The notes: a model not told the origin generated them from the letters alone. Shown: positions 12,351 through 24,998, numbered from the stretch's first letter. The stretch: DNA of 64,000 nucleotides from Scedosporium boydii (GCA_002221725.1 NJFT01000133.1:1-64000), one strand, 5' to 3'. Made by a program: numbers and translations.

Positions 12351-13675
12351 ATCATTTACCCCAAACACCCCCGATAATACCCGCCACGAAATCCACCCTA
12401 AGGCCTCGATGAACTCTGGGTAGATGTGTTCTCTACCATATTTTCTGCCGCTTTTTTGTTTCCCTTTCTTCACCTCAACTTCTCCCAACAGCAGTCCCGA
12501 AACCTCGATGATTCCGATCCGTCCTTCTTAGACAAAAACACAACAAATGTGCTTGAAACAGCGTGCATAGCATTGGGAAGGGAGGGAAAAAGAGCATGGA
12601 GCAAGGGAGGGACAGTGGGGAAAAGAAGGAGGAAAGAAGGGATGTAACGACAATGACTCTGGAAGGAAAGGTTAGATATGTCCTGTTATTCGCTCATGAA
12701 AGGGTTTCTTGTCTTTTTTGATTTTTATTATTATTATTATTCATGGAGCACGGAAATGGTATAACACTTGTTGTTTTTTTGTTTTTCTCTTATCCTTTCT
12801 GGTTCAAATGACCTTGTCAGCCTAACTGTCTGGTTTCTTTCCCTCTCCTCTCCTCTTCATCCCTTTTCCTTGAAGCCTTGATTTGTGTATCTCCACTGGC
12901 TTTTGAGAATGTTGTACTTTTGGAGGTGGGGTGGAGGAAGGGAATAGCTGTTGGATTGGGATCGATTGTGTAGTAGTCATGGGAGGTTTTGGAATGTGAA
13001 GCTTTTTGTTTTCCTTGTCTCAATTCATGAAGAAAGGAATGTGTATTGCTTTTTACCGTTGATGGTGAGATGGAACATTCCTGCTCTGTGTCTTGGTGCT
13101 TCTACATAATTCGGAGTACGAAGTATTTAATTGAAAGTAGAAGACAGTCAAAGAGCCACAAATAGCACCATGGGCGTCTCCTGTTGATATATCATCTGTA
13201 TATCACGACAAGAAAGGAAGAGAGAGACACCTGGATTTGAAATCTGTTTCTAAACCTCTCACCCAAAAGCTAGAACTATGTACAAAAAAGAAGACAGGGA
13301 AAGCCTACAGCTAGACCCTTCCCTTCTTCCCCCAACCTTTTAACGCCAAAGGGACAAGAATCAGAAAGACAACAGGGGTAATAGATACTCCAAAAATGAA
13401 GAATAAAAAAGGAAAAAGGAGCTCCCATAGAGGTGTTGGAATAATGACAAAATTCCAATACCCTCGCTGGCTGGCTGGCTGACGCTATGCTCTCCCTATG
13501 CATGCTTGCAAGTGTCGATACTTTTTTAGTGCTGTTGAGTTGTTGTGTGTAGTGCGGTATGGTCTAAGAGATAAAGAGGGCTCCGTTTTCCCCCTTGCCA
13601 GCAATAACACAATGGAAGAATAAAGAAAAGAGAAGGTGATCAATCCAACACTCTATTCATCACGGGTGAAGAGTT
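12351..13675. other. Convergent intergenic region between v-SNARE and arg-6
   Basis: Holds the 3' ends of two converging genes. A TTA-type microsatellite lies at about 12727-12741, and a perfect TACGAAGTA element preceded by CGGAG at 13117-13125. I see no gene. Confidence 0.6.
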
Positions 13676-16434
13676 TTACATGGTGGGAATACCTTCGTAC
13701 TCGGCGAATCCGAGAGCAAGATTCATGTTTTCTGAGCAAAAGAATTAGCTTCGGTTTAGATCTAGCTTGACAGAAGGGGGGTAAAAGAGAAGGAGAGAAG
13801 GGGAAAAGTCGGTTGAAGTCACTTACGCAAGCACTGGGTCGCGGCACCCTTGAGCAGGTTGTCGATGGTGGCGCAGACAACTACCCGCTTTCCGCTGCTG
13901 TGGACGGTGAATGCGCCAATCTCAACGCCGTGTTGGTTCATGATGGACTTGACCTGGACCTCGCCAATGACCTTGACGAGCTTCTCACCCGCGTAACGCT
14001 CCTGGTAGATCTGACGGATATCTCGAGACGTCATGGTCTTGTTGAGGGGAATGTTGATGGTGTGGTGGATGCCGCGGAACCACGAGGCGACATGGGGGGT
14101 GAAGGCCACGGGGACGCCGAGCTGGTGGCCGATCTCCCGCTCGTGGATGTGGTCAGTCAAGCTGTAGGGGATAATGTTATTCGCCAGCAGCTCGACGTCG
14201 TTCTTAGGCGAAGGCTTGGTGCCGGCTCCCGAGTATCCAGAAACACCGAAGATGGTGGGCTGTCCGCCGAGGTGCTCAACAAGGGGCGCGATGGCGAGCT
14301 GTGCAGCCGTGGCGTAGCAGCCGGGGTTGGAAATCTGGTGAGCTTGCTGAATGTCGGCTCGCTTGGTGAGCTCGGGAAGGCCGTAAGTCCACGTGTTGTC
14401 GAATCGGTAGTCGGCAGAGAGGTCAACAATCACGCTCTTGTTGTTGGAGCTCTTTTGGCCCTCGTAGACGGCCTCGACGAACGGCTTGCAGACGCCATTG
14501 GGAAGAGCCATGACCCAGCAGTCAATCTCACCGCTCTTTTGGAGGTCCCGTACGTCCTTAGGGCTGAGGTTTTCATAGATGACTTCACGCTTGTCATAGC
14601 CCTTGAGCTTCTGACCGGCAAGCTCACGGGACGAGACATGGGTCAAGTCGAGGTAAGGGTGAGTGTTGATGAGATCAATGAGAGCCTGGCCGGTATAACC
14701 ACGGGCACCGATGAGCGCTACGCGAGCGGGCCTGTCGGCAGAAGCGTTCTTCTTGCCAAGCGGGGGGTTGGGATTGGTCTCGGTAACATAGGTCCTGGCC
14801 TGGGTAGGGCGGGTGGACTGGAAGGCGCGAGGGCGGGTGGAGGTGGAGAAGGCTCGGGTTTGCTGGGCGATGGGCGAAGAGTTCTTCGTGGTTGTGGCCG
14901 TTGCGGAGGGAGCGTCATTCTCGGCGGCGGAGGGCTCGCCGAGGCTGATGCGGCCGAGAGCCTGGACCTCATCGAGGATAGGAGATAGTTCAGAGTACTT
15001 CTCAAGCCTGAATCCACGCCAGAACAGGACGACGTCGTCGATACAGAAGCTGCCATCGCATCGGTCGAAGAACCACGACAAGTTCTCGTCATTCTTGCTG
15101 ACGGTCCACACAAGATCGGAGTTCCCCTTCTCGATGGCTTGGAAGACATTCTCGGCGGTGTTCGTCAACCAGCCAGGCTTGGTAATAGACAAGGTGACCC
15201 AGGAAGCGAACGGTCGGCTCTCGGTGGGCTGGAGGACAATGGCGAGGCAGCTCATTGCATCGTCATAGTAGGCCTTGAAGGGCCGGTCCTTGAGCATCTG
15301 AAGGTAGTTGTCAATGGAAGCAACGACCTCCTTGTCGGCAGACTGGCCACGGGCAAGAGCAGCCTTGAATGCGGGGAGGTCCTTGATCTCGGACAGCGAG
15401 GAGGCAACTTCGACCTTCTCGCCGCGGCGGATGAGGGTACCGGCACCAGAGATGGTGAACAGCTCGGTCTGGAGATCATCGGGGTGGATAATGGCGATAC
15501 TGGAGGTCCTGGGAAGGGTATCGAGTAGCTTCTTGCCCTCCTTGATCTTTAGGCGGGTGCCCCTCTGGCACCAAGGTTGAGCCATGAGCTCGTCGTACTC
15601 CTGGTCGAGGAAGATTTCGCTGATCAGCTCTCCGCTATCGCCACGGAAAAGGCCCCCCTTCTCGGAGAGATAGATAATCTTCAAGGGCTTCATGGCACGT
15701 GCCAAGCTAGCAGCGGTGACGTCGGCATTAACGTTCAGGACCTGGCCGTCCTTGGTCATGGCCAAGGAGGGGACAATTGGGATATAGCCGGCCTTGATGG
15801 CCCTCTCGATGGGCTCGAGGTTGACGTCGGTGACGTCTCCCACGAAACCCCAGCGGTCACGGTCGAGGTAATCGGCGGTGAGCGAGGTAGTAATAGGCAT
15901 GTTGGAGACTCCGATATTGTTAAGGGCCTCAGAGAGCCTCAGGCTTTCTTGGTGGAACAGCTTCATGGCGACGCCGAGGGTCTTCCTATCGGTCACGCGG
16001 ATGCCTTCCTCGAACTGGGGCTCGATGCCAGCATCCTCGAGGAGCTTGTTAAGCTGGGGACCAGCTCCGTGAACGACGACGGGGTATAGGCCGAGCTGGT
16101 GAAGGACAAGTAGGGATTGACAGAAGTCATCGAGGTGTTCTGTAAGAATAGCACCACCGGCCTTGATGATGGCAAAGGATTCGGAAGAAACCGAGGTAAA
16201 GTACTTAAGATACTGCTGGCCCTCCCTATGCGAGCCAATATTCTTGACCGTCTGAACGACAACATCCCTCAGGGTCTGATTCGGGTTCGGTAAGCTGGAA
16301 GCAGGTCGGCCTCGGATGGTTGAGGTCGAGATGGGTCGGAGGGCATGCTTCTGGAGGAGGGCAGCCCGGCTAAAAAATGCACGGGTGGTCAAGGACGACG
16401 AGGCCCTAACGACCGCTTGGCGGGCGGACAACAT
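13676..16434 (-). CDS. arg-6: Bifunctional acetylglutamate kinase / N-acetyl-gamma-glutamyl-phosphate reductase precursor
   Basis: Catalyses steps two and three of arginine and ornithine synthesis in the mitochondrion. Exons 16434-13827 and 13731-13676 (intron 95 nt) give about 887 aa. The ATG at 16434 starts a basic, Ser/Arg-rich mitochondrial presequence. The kinase core follows (AIIKAGGAIL, VVHGAGPQLN), then the DUF619/NAT-like domain that fungal kinases use for arginine control. A Ser/Thr/Arg-rich linker near 520-560 contains RAFSTSTRPRAFQSTRPTQA, which looks like a second presequence. The reductase domain starts near 567 with ALIGARGYTG and holds the catalytic Cys in SNPGCYATAAQ. The last 18 or so residues (NMNLALGFAEYEGIPTM) lie on the short second exon. 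In Neurospora and yeast the precursor is cut into two enzymes; the same is expected here. Confidence 0.96.
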
Positions 16435-16760
16435 GGTTTCCGAAGACGACAGCAAGATAAACGAAGGGAGGGCGAAAGTGAGGGAGGAATGGACGGCGAA
16501 GGAAGCTTGTCGTCAAGGAGTTGGCCGGCAGCGGGAAAGGGACCGAGGGACGAAGCAAGACCTCTTTTTTTGGTTGCCAGAAAGCTGGAAACTTTTTACT
16601 TATAAAGTATGAATCATTGAAGAGGCTTGTTGGGGGTGTGGTTTATGTGGGGGAGGGGCAGGGGATCTCGGGGAAGAGAACATTGAAGGGGGTGGCAGAG
16701 GAAGAGGAAGAAGAAAAAAAATTCGACTCATACCACCGAAGTCGCACCTTCTGTGTAGAA

Positions 16761-16792
16761 GCATATGAAGTACAAGCACCTGTACTTCGTGC
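16761..16792. repeat. Inverted repeat with GAAGTAC arms
   Basis: The left arm ends in GAAGTAC at 16773 and the right arm starts GTACTTC at 16782, separated by 8 nt, with GC at the outer ends. It is a degenerate relative of the TACGAAGTA element family and lies upstream of arg-6. Confidence 0.65.
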
Positions 16793-18546
16793 CTTCTGTG
16801 TTGTTTTGACTGTTGACTAGCCTGAGCCATTGTGGGATTCTAAGTCGCTCTACTTGACTAGTGGGCACTTTAGTGAGTAAACGGAACACTGAACACAGTA
16901 TAATCACTGCGAAGGGGCAAAAAAGCCTGTGAAGTACATCAACGGGTACCTCATCGTTTACTCGGTACATTGCTTCAGAGGCATTTGATTCTTTCCCGAA
17001 ACGTTTCCGCATTGCCGTGGAGTAGAGGTCGGAGATGCACACCGAATTCAGCATCTGGGAGACCAGGCAATACCGGCTACCAAAGCGAGCAGTGTGTTCA
17101 ATGATGGGTTGACGCCAGATGCCGGAGCGGTGTGCAATATATTTTCTTTTTCTTCTCTCGTCTTCCACAGAAAAAATAGGAATCTACTTCATAATGGAAT
17201 CGAATTCGATTTGGAAACACGGTGAGAGCTACCTCTTCTGCCCATATCTCTTTCTCGAAATACTATCCGAGGTATTGAGAGACTTCGAACAGAAGAAGCC
17301 CTCGATATTTTGGGGTGCTTGCTTGTGTATACAGTGCTGGTCCCAAAGATGGGAAGCAAGACCCTGCTCAGTGCATATTCCATTATCGGGGCTGGATGAT
17401 GAAGTCCCGAGGTACCTTCCAGAGACCTGGCATCCAATGCACAATTGTACTGAGGTACACAGGCACCTTTAAATCCACCGCGATCCGCTCGTAAAACCGC
17501 ACGAACCAAGTAAAACCGCCGCTTGCCGTCCCGCACTCAAAAGGGAAAGAGAAAAGGGCCTTTATACTCCAAGAGCTTCCCATCGCCTTGATCGACAAGA
17601 GTTCCTGAGCTTATTACGAGTCCATTCTATCTTCTCATTGCCTACCAGGCAACCCACGCTTGACATCGTTCCTTGATGGGTTGATTGGCTTGCCCAAAGC
17701 CACAAGCAAGTGATAATGGCAGTCAAGATGCAGACCGCTCGAAAAGGCATCAGAGCTCAACTCGACCAGGCTTCACCACAAGTCGACGCGATGAGACAAC
17801 CATATGCCTGACACCAAGGTCCATTTGAAGCCCCACCGTCACATTCAGCTACTTCATACTTCACATCTGATGTGTGAATTATTATGGAGTTGCCAATCTT
17901 CGAACGACCTGAATACCGCCCCCTCCCGCACTCCAAACCCGATCTCGCCATCGACCCAGCCCCGCAGTCGTCCTATTGAACCGGTAGTCTGCGAAGTGTG
18001 TGGTGGTGCAAGGTCTTCTTCAAACAACCAACATGCAGCCGCTCAGCACATCTCCTCGGAATGCTCAATGAGGACAGGATCAACCCCCAACCCGGCGTGG
18101 AAGAACGATCCCATCTGGCGGCCTGCCAAGGGCGACGGAGTGCGATTCTTACTCTAACCTCCTTCGGAAGTCCCTTGGTGCCCTTGGTGCCCTACTGTCC
18201 TTACCCTTTTCGGCACCCCTGCCGTTGTGTCGCCGTGAGATGTTTTCTTATCAATCGCATCTAATCACCGGCTGCCGAAATCACAACGTAACCGTCCCGC
18301 TCCATGCATCGCACCATCCGACCCTAGCAGAGATTTTTTCTTCACAGAAGAAGGCGCTAAGGTATGAAGTGAGGATAAAGTACGCCATGTTTTCGAACTA
18401 TTATGAAGCTATACAACCTCGACCCTTGTCTGTGCTGCTTCTCGATGGAGCACGTTCGTATGAAGAAGTCAGAGAAACATGAACTTGTGAACATCATTGC
18501 CAAAGACGCCTAACTCCGTGCACCATTCTAACCTGACAGTTGACAC

Positions 18547-18587
18547 TACGAAGTATAAGCCATACGAAGTATAAGCCATATGAAGTA
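18547..18587. repeat. 16-nt tandem repeat carrying TACGAAGTA
   Basis: Two perfect adjacent copies of tacgaagtataagcca (18547-18562 and 18563-18578), followed by a partial third starting tatgaagta. Each full copy starts with the TACGAAGTA element. The array lies in the 3' flank of the carbonic anhydrase gene. Confidence 0.9.
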
Positions 18588-18705
18588 ATCCCCGCTCCGC
18601 GTAGCGTACTTGAAAGTCGTGTAGCATATCTTCATGCGATGTTACCCATTCCCACCCACGCCGCCGTTCTTCCTCCCATTCGACCGGACCGCGGCGTTTT
18701 TTTCT

Positions 18706-20021
18706 TCAAGGTGGGATGGGAATGGGTATCCACGTCGCCATCACTGCCGCCATCGCCGCCATACTCGCCATTGCTTCCGCGTCGTCTCCTGCAATTTCAT
18801 CTGCTGCCTCCTGTGCCGTTTGCCCCACCCCTTGCAGCAGGTTCGGCTGACCGAGTTCGTTCTGTGGAAATCGTGCGTTGAATCCTATAACGCTTCTCAC
18901 TCGGCCAAAGGCTTCACGGGAGATGCTTAGCGTTTGCGTCGAGACGAGCCAGGTTACTCCCTCGCTGCAAGGAGGTGTTGTTAGGGATCCCGAGTACCTG
19001 TTGCCCAAGCGTGAGTTAAAAAGAAATGGTTCCCCCCAAAAAGAAAATAAATAATAAAACACCTCCAAAGTTTCTTGCCCCTTGTCCCACATCCCACGCA
19101 TGACACATGTAAATCCAGCATTGTAGGTAAATCCCTTTCCTTTCTTCATCCAGGGTGCAGATAGTTGGGGGTGGGGAACAAGACATGAGGGGAAAAGAAC
19201 AAGAAAGCCTTACGTTTGAAACTGCCCTGCAGTCAGGGTCCTCGCAAGTTCCGACAAAGCAAGAGGCGGCGTAGTACCCGCGCTCCCGGGCACAGCGACC
19301 TCCTCAACGACGCTAAACACGTCCTCGAGAACGACTCCCGGACCTTGGGCCTCGATAAAGGCCGCCAGCACGAGCACGTTCCCGTGTTCCTCGCCCTCGC
19401 CCTCGCCCTCGAATACCATGTGCATCTCCATGTCCCGGCTCGTGCCGTTGTCGAGATGTTCCGACGGGAGGTGGAAGTGGAACTGCACCAGCCGGAAGGT
19501 GCCGTGAAGGATCCCGGCGAGAGATGAGTCCTCCTCCGCCACAATTAGAGTTCCCCCGGCTACGGAAGCGTCAACATCGATGGTCGTGCCGAGGTTTTCG
19601 ACCGGCACGCCGTCGGGGAGATCGGGAATGGAAAGCGTCACTGAGGTGCCTTGAATGGATGAGACACCTGTGCCGGGAAGGTCGATTGGGGATTGGCGAG
19701 TGCCAGTACTGCAGAGGATGTTGGCCTCTGGGTCGAGAGCAACCCAGTTTGTAGGTCCCTGTCGTTCGAAGTGTTAGCCAGTCTTTCTTTTCTCTCTTTC
19801 GTTCTTCTCCTTCATTTCCGTTCCCGTTCACGGTGAAAGACGCCGCCTCCTCTCACTAGCAAAAGGAATGGGTCTCGTCTTACATTGAGCCCTACGTATC
19901 CAAAGCCGTCTACTTCAACCTCTGCCTCGAACCTAGGTTGTATCGATGTTCCATACGCACAAGAGCAGAGCCCTTGTGTGGCGGATAGTGCCGCAAGGGC
20001 TACTCTAAGTAGCGACTTCAT
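18706..20021 (-). CDS. Secreted alpha-class carbonic anhydrase
   Basis: A zinc enzyme that interconverts CO2 and bicarbonate, here outside the cell. Exons 20021-19884, 19758-19214 and 18997-18706 join to about 324 aa; introns are 125 and 216 nt. A signal peptide (MKSLLRVALAALSATQG) is followed by the family blocks GPTNW and RQSPIDL. Two zinc-ligand His lie in QFHFHLPSEH and the third in MEMHMVF. The block SLTTPPCSEGVTW completes the active site. All three His are present, so it should be active. The C-terminus is Ala/Met-rich and hydrophobic after a GDD segment; it could be a GPI-attachment signal, but this is weak. The start was chosen at the ATG directly before the signal peptide, not at the longer upstream frame. 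Confidence 0.93.
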
Positions 20022-20768
20022 ATTCTGACTTAAATTGAGAATAAAACAAAAACTCTCTATTCGTGGGCCAAACAAAGCATAGAAAGTGAAAGGGGGAAAT
20101 GACAGAAGAGGAAGATGACGAGGAGAAATACACGACAACTGCTGCCGTAGGGAAAAAAGACGAAGTAGAATGATACTATCTCTTGTCTTCTCCCTTCTCA
20201 GCGAGATGGAAAACTAATTATAGAAATGAATATGCCCTTTGGATCCCTCACGCCAAGAGACTCAAATCGTCGTAAGCCTTGAATTCTGTAGGCATCAGGA
20301 CGTGTACGATCTACTGTCACGTCTCAGGTCCATCACCACGTACAAGAAACCTTATTGCTAACCTTGAGTTTGTACGGGCCGTCTGATCGCCGGCTTCGTT
20401 TCGAGTCTTATATGCAACCAAAACCAACGCGATAAGAAACCTAAAATTTCGTAATTGTTTGCGAATCTTCAGAGATAGGATGAATAGAGCCTGGAATTTT
20501 ATTTTTATTTTTCGGGGAATAATAGTCTTGATCGACGGAGGCGCCGAGGGGGGACTCGCCTGAAACGGGATGTGCTGGCCTTACCAATGTTCAGATGAAC
20601 AGGATTGGGTCCCCCAGTCGTTGCTCCAAAATATTTAGTATTTGCTAGGAAATTATTTACAAGAAATATTGCGGAAATAGCGAGGAGAAAGGCTTTTCGT
20701 AAGTTCCACCTTGGGAGTGGAAGGCGTTGGGACACTCAAGCGTCGAAGATGACTTCAAACCAGACAGC
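20022..20768. other. Intergenic between carbonic anhydrase and GMC oxidoreductase
   Basis: Both flanking genes are on the minus strand, so this holds the carbonic anhydrase promoter and the GMC gene 3' end. I recognise no further gene. Confidence 0.55.
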
Positions 20769-23198
20769 TCATGGCTCCTCCTCAGCGGGTGCTTCCTCCA
20801 CGGGCGTTTCCTCCTCCGGGGTTTCCTCCACAGGAGTTTCCTCGACGGGGGCCTCTTCAACCGGGACTTCCTCCTCAGGCTCATCAACACAGGCATCCTC
20901 CTCTTCCGCAGGCTCCTCAGCAGGAGCCTCTTCCTTAGTATCGCCGTTCTTCTTAGCCCTTCGAAGAATGGTATCGGCAGCCTGAAAGGGAAAAAAAAAG
21001 TCAATACAAATCAACCACTTATTCAAAGAGCGTCGAGGACAAACTCACCTTCTCGCCAATGGCGTAAGCAGAAGAGCTAGTATGAGCACCGACAATAGTC
21101 GTCATGATAGAGTTATCCGCAACGCTCAGGTCCTGGACGCCGTGGACCAACAGATCCGGGCCAACAACGCCACCGAGACTCTTGGGTCCGAGAGCAGCCG
21201 TGCCGATCAAGTGGCCGTTGCTAGGGCTAATGCGAGTCTGGATCCAAGCACGGATCTGCTCGTCCGTCTCAATGTTAGGACCGGGCGAAAGCTCAACGGG
21301 AGCAAAAGTCTCCTGCATGGCGGGGCTCTGCATGAACCAGCGCGCAAACTTGAGGAACTCAACCGTAATGTTGCCGTCGATGGGGTTGCTCCACGTGCGC
21401 CAGTCAACGAGCGGCTCGACGTGGCCCTGCGCATCGCCGTCATCCTCGGGACTCAGGAGAATAGTGCCGCGTGAGGTGATCTTGATCATGATGATGCTGA
21501 AGCTCGACCGGCCCGAGAAGAGCCATTCAAGCTCGGCGGACTTCTTGGAGTCGAATAGTTCGGCTTGGACCTTGCGCTGCTGCTCGTAGCCTGCGACGAC
21601 GGTCGGGTGGGTGTTTTCGGGAAGGTACTCGGCGGGGTCCTGGGCGAGCCAGGCGTCGATGATCTCGCTTGAGCGGTTGGAGAGGAAGGAGAGTGGTAGG
21701 AATGCTCCGGAGTTGACGTTGGCGGAGTGGGGGCCGGACTTGTCTTCGCGCCATTGTGCGAGGGCTTGCTCGGAGAAGTTGCGGTCCGTCCCGAGGTCGG
21801 CAGGATTAGGACTGAAGTTCTTAGTGACTGCACTCACGTGTTAGTTTTCCGTTATATATTTGAGGTTAGGGGAACGAAATAAGACTGCTAAAGACTCACA
21901 GTTGAACGAGATGGAGTAGTAGGCGTGGTCCTGGAGGTTGAAACCAACACCGGGAAGTTCGACTTTGACCTCGACACCGGCAGCTTCGAGTACATCTTTG
22001 TGGCCGATGCCGCTTCGCTGTAGAACTTGAGGAGTATGAACAGAACCGGAGGAAACGACGACTTCCCTCTTGGCCTTAATCAAGACGGGGCCGCTCTCCC
22101 ATAGGGGGCCGTCGCGGGGCGCAATGTGAACGCCAGTGGCACGGTAGGGGCGCTCTTCGTCACCCTCGACTTCCTCAAGAACTACCTTAGTTACGCGATG
22201 GGCGGGGAGGAGGTGGAAGTTGGTTCGCTTGTTGGCGCCGTTGTTGTAATGGCCGCGGCGCGAGTATGAGCGGGTGCGGTCGCTAGGATCAATGGAATTG
22301 GGGCACCAGAAGACGCCGGTGGCATTGCCGTCGGCATGCTCCTTGGGGAACTCGACACCCTCGATGGTCTCCCAGGCTTTCCAAATACCAACTACAGGCC
22401 GGTGGTTAGAAAGAATTAAATTGCATGTTACCCTGTGAGAGAGTCAATGAGGAGGCCGAGTTCATCATGATTACTTACTAGTCGTGGGCCATTGGAACGG
22501 CGCATAGCTCGAGTGAATAGGAGTATCACCACCATACGCCGCATTGTCGTATGTCATTCCATACTCTTCTTGCATCCTCTCGTCGGGCGGGTGAAAAGTA
22601 ACACTCTTCTGGAAGAAGGGGTAAATGTTATCCCATCCCCACTCGCGAGCGTACTCGTCTGCCTCGTCACCGGCGGATAGGACCCAGGCATCGTAGTCCT
22701 CAGCACTGCCACGGTCGAAGAACATGCCATTGACGGCAGAACTACCTCCGACAACGCTGCCGCAAGCGACTGGGTTTCCTCGGCCGTGCAGGTGAACGAG
22801 GGGCTGGGAGGTGATGTTGTACATGCGAGTGCCGCTTGGATAGTCAACGTTTCCGGGCTGCTGCGCATCGGGGCCCATCGCGGTGATGGAGTGAGATCCA
22901 TCGAGATAACCATATTCTACGACGAGCACCTTGTCTGTAATGGGTGGTCAGATCATCACATATGCTTCTCCCAGTTAGTTCCAATCCGGGTCCCGAGCTT
23001 ACATTCACCGCTCTCGCTGAGGCGGTCCGCGACAGTGAGGCCAGCGGTCCCGGCACCAGCAACGATGAAGTCATATTCGTCAAGTAGCTCGGCCTGTCGC
23101 TTGATGATCACAGCAGAATCGGCGCGGGCGGGGGCCGCGACAACATATTGCACAAGTGAAAAGGCCGCGAGGGCCAGTTTGACCGACGGGGAGGGCAT
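20769..23198 (-). CDS. Secreted GMC-family FAD oxidoreductase with acidic C-terminal tail
   Basis: An FAD enzyme of the glucose-methanol-choline / aryl-alcohol oxidase superfamily; the substrate is unknown. Five exons (23198-23003, 22934-22479, 22391-21900, 21827-21049, 20981-20769) give about 711 aa; introns are 67-87 nt. A signal peptide precedes the dinucleotide-binding loop VAGAGTAGLT near residues 47-56. GGSSAVNGM and GSVHTPQVLQRSGIG are GMC signature regions. The catalytic His regions are SNGHLIGTAAL and VGAHTSSSAYAIGEKAADTIL. The last exon continues past the normal family end into about 55 residues made of Glu, Pro, Val and Thr in short PVEE/TPVEE/PAEE units. Such a tail is not part of the standard GMC fold. 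The internal ATG was chosen because it starts the signal peptide. Confidence 0.9.
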
Positions 23199-24998
23199 TG
23201 CAGATGCACTTTTCTTTTTTTCACTCGACGAGCATGCGCAACCCAGAGGTGAGAGAAGTCGTTCACACAATCCTCCTCCCTTGTCTCTCACCTTCTAGCG
23301 CGAGAAGCGGGCCATAATGGACATTATATACTAGCACTTACAAGGGAGTCAATCTCACCTGAGTCCGAACGTCCCCCTCTCGTCTCCCTTCTCCACGCGG
23401 GCCTCATCACGGCAGACATTCCTTCTAGAATAAATCCCTAGATTGAAGCAAGGTGGGGCGATCTCAAAATATGGTCTTCTTCATGGCCCGAGCTAAACCG
23501 GGAGAAAACAAAGTCGACATTGTGCCTGAACGGCAGGGCCTAGGAGGATTGGTGCCGCTGCCGAATGCGGTCACTCCCACTCAATTTGCCGTCCGCGGGC
23601 ATTCTTCCGAACGCGAGGAGGACCAACCAGCGGCACACAACCTCAGCAGGCCACATGGGGGAGCTCGGCGTTTTCTTCTCCCCGTGTTTCCTTGCGCGGT
23701 TTTCACCGGGGATAGGAAGAATGTTATTAGTTTTACGTAGGTAGAACACCCCAGGTGAGTTAGTACGTTAGATGAGAAGTTCCTTCTGGAAATATATTGA
23801 CCCTTTCTGAGGTTGTAAAACCGTCTGACCAAGCCACTGTCCCGTCTCTTCGAGGGCTTTTAGCCTGTGAGGATGGCATTAGGGCGACATATACGATATG
23901 AACCTTGCAGACTAAAGAAATTGAACCGTAGGGGTCCGGGCCCTCTTGTCAGCAGACTCGCCGATGCCATGCTTAGTGCTGTGTTGTCTTCGCTCAGAGC
24001 TCGGCCTTTGTTATACGAGATGTCCTGATGTTGCAATGGCATTGTTCCTTTCCATGATTTGAGTGAGGTGTTAAGGGGACTACCGGCTTATGACCGCGCC
24101 GGGATCGGATGCAAAATCGGAAGATGGCGACGGACTCGAGGAGCTCACTGGAGGGAGGCTTAACTCCTTCACAACCACACTCTCCTCACTATAGCATTTC
24201 TCATTCATGGTGTGTCCAACTTTCCAAGTTTTGGTCTTTCCTGGCTCCCCATTTTTCCTCAAACCCGGGTCTACGGAGAAATCAGATGACTCTCCCGTCC
24301 CAACATGAGGAGAGTGTAGGAAAGGAGACTAGGAAGCCAAGACGTCGTGTCGGTTATCGGTTACGCGAGTCTTGTTGACGTGGGTGAGGGAGGCCGGCGG
24401 GCTGGGCGGAGTAATTAGAATGTTCGCTTTCCTGCGCCGTGAACCCTTGCAACGGGAACCTTTTTCCTTTCAAATCGATGGGGGGCCTGAGCGGAGTAAA
24501 CACTTTGTGGATCGGTCGATTCCGCAGCAGACCTGTCTCTCGATTCGTTCGCTAATATCCGAAGTATGCTTTCCGGTTTAGACCAACATTGACCCGCCGA
24601 TGTCAGCCCGCATCTGGGGTGATCACAGGGTGCCCCGATCACTGCGCTGATCTATGAACGTACTGAAAATACCTAAAGGATCGAATTGATCAAAGGTGGC
24701 CAACAGGCAGGCAACAGACGAGGCTTGCCCGTCCCTGCTTCTATTCTCCCTCTGCCTCAATAAACTAGCGAGCCGTGCTGTGTTTCTATCTCTGCCCACA
24801 TAGGAGCCATGTCCGGTAGATTGGCTCTCTACCCAAGGCGCCAGTATTGCTATATCGTTGGGAATCCGAGCCCAGTCATTAGAATGCATTTCCTGCCGTA
24901 AACATACATAACGTCTCTTCATGACAGAACCCTCTTCCAGCTATCTAGGATGTTTGTACAGCAAACCCGAAGGTAGACCTTTCGCTGGCTAAAAGATT
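23199..24998. other. Intergenic region of about 1.8 kb
   Basis: Contains the GMC promoter and the HST2 3' flank. Small open frames such as 24623-24922 (minus) have no recognisable domain. Nothing further recognised. Confidence 0.5.

Larger units (their letters stand above)
16435..18705. other. Gene-free interval with repeat elements
   Basis: No supported gene. It contains the arg-6 upstream region, an inverted repeat at 16761-16792, an AGGTACCT palindrome at 17410-17417, and a 16-nt tandem repeat at 18547-18587. The plus-strand open frame at 17804-18157 has no recognisable domain. Confidence 0.5.

Noticed and set aside
13813..14988. 391-codon open frame on the plus strand
   Set aside because: It lies wholly antisense to the reductase half of arg-6; its composition (Leu, Gly, Asp, Val rich) is what the reverse strand of a GC-rich third-position gene gives, and no domain is seen.
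1348..23198. P450 plus GMC oxidoreductase as a secondary-metabolite cluster
   Set aside because: They lie 17.6 kb apart with housekeeping genes between (v-SNARE, arg-6) and no backbone synthase, transporter or regulator nearby.
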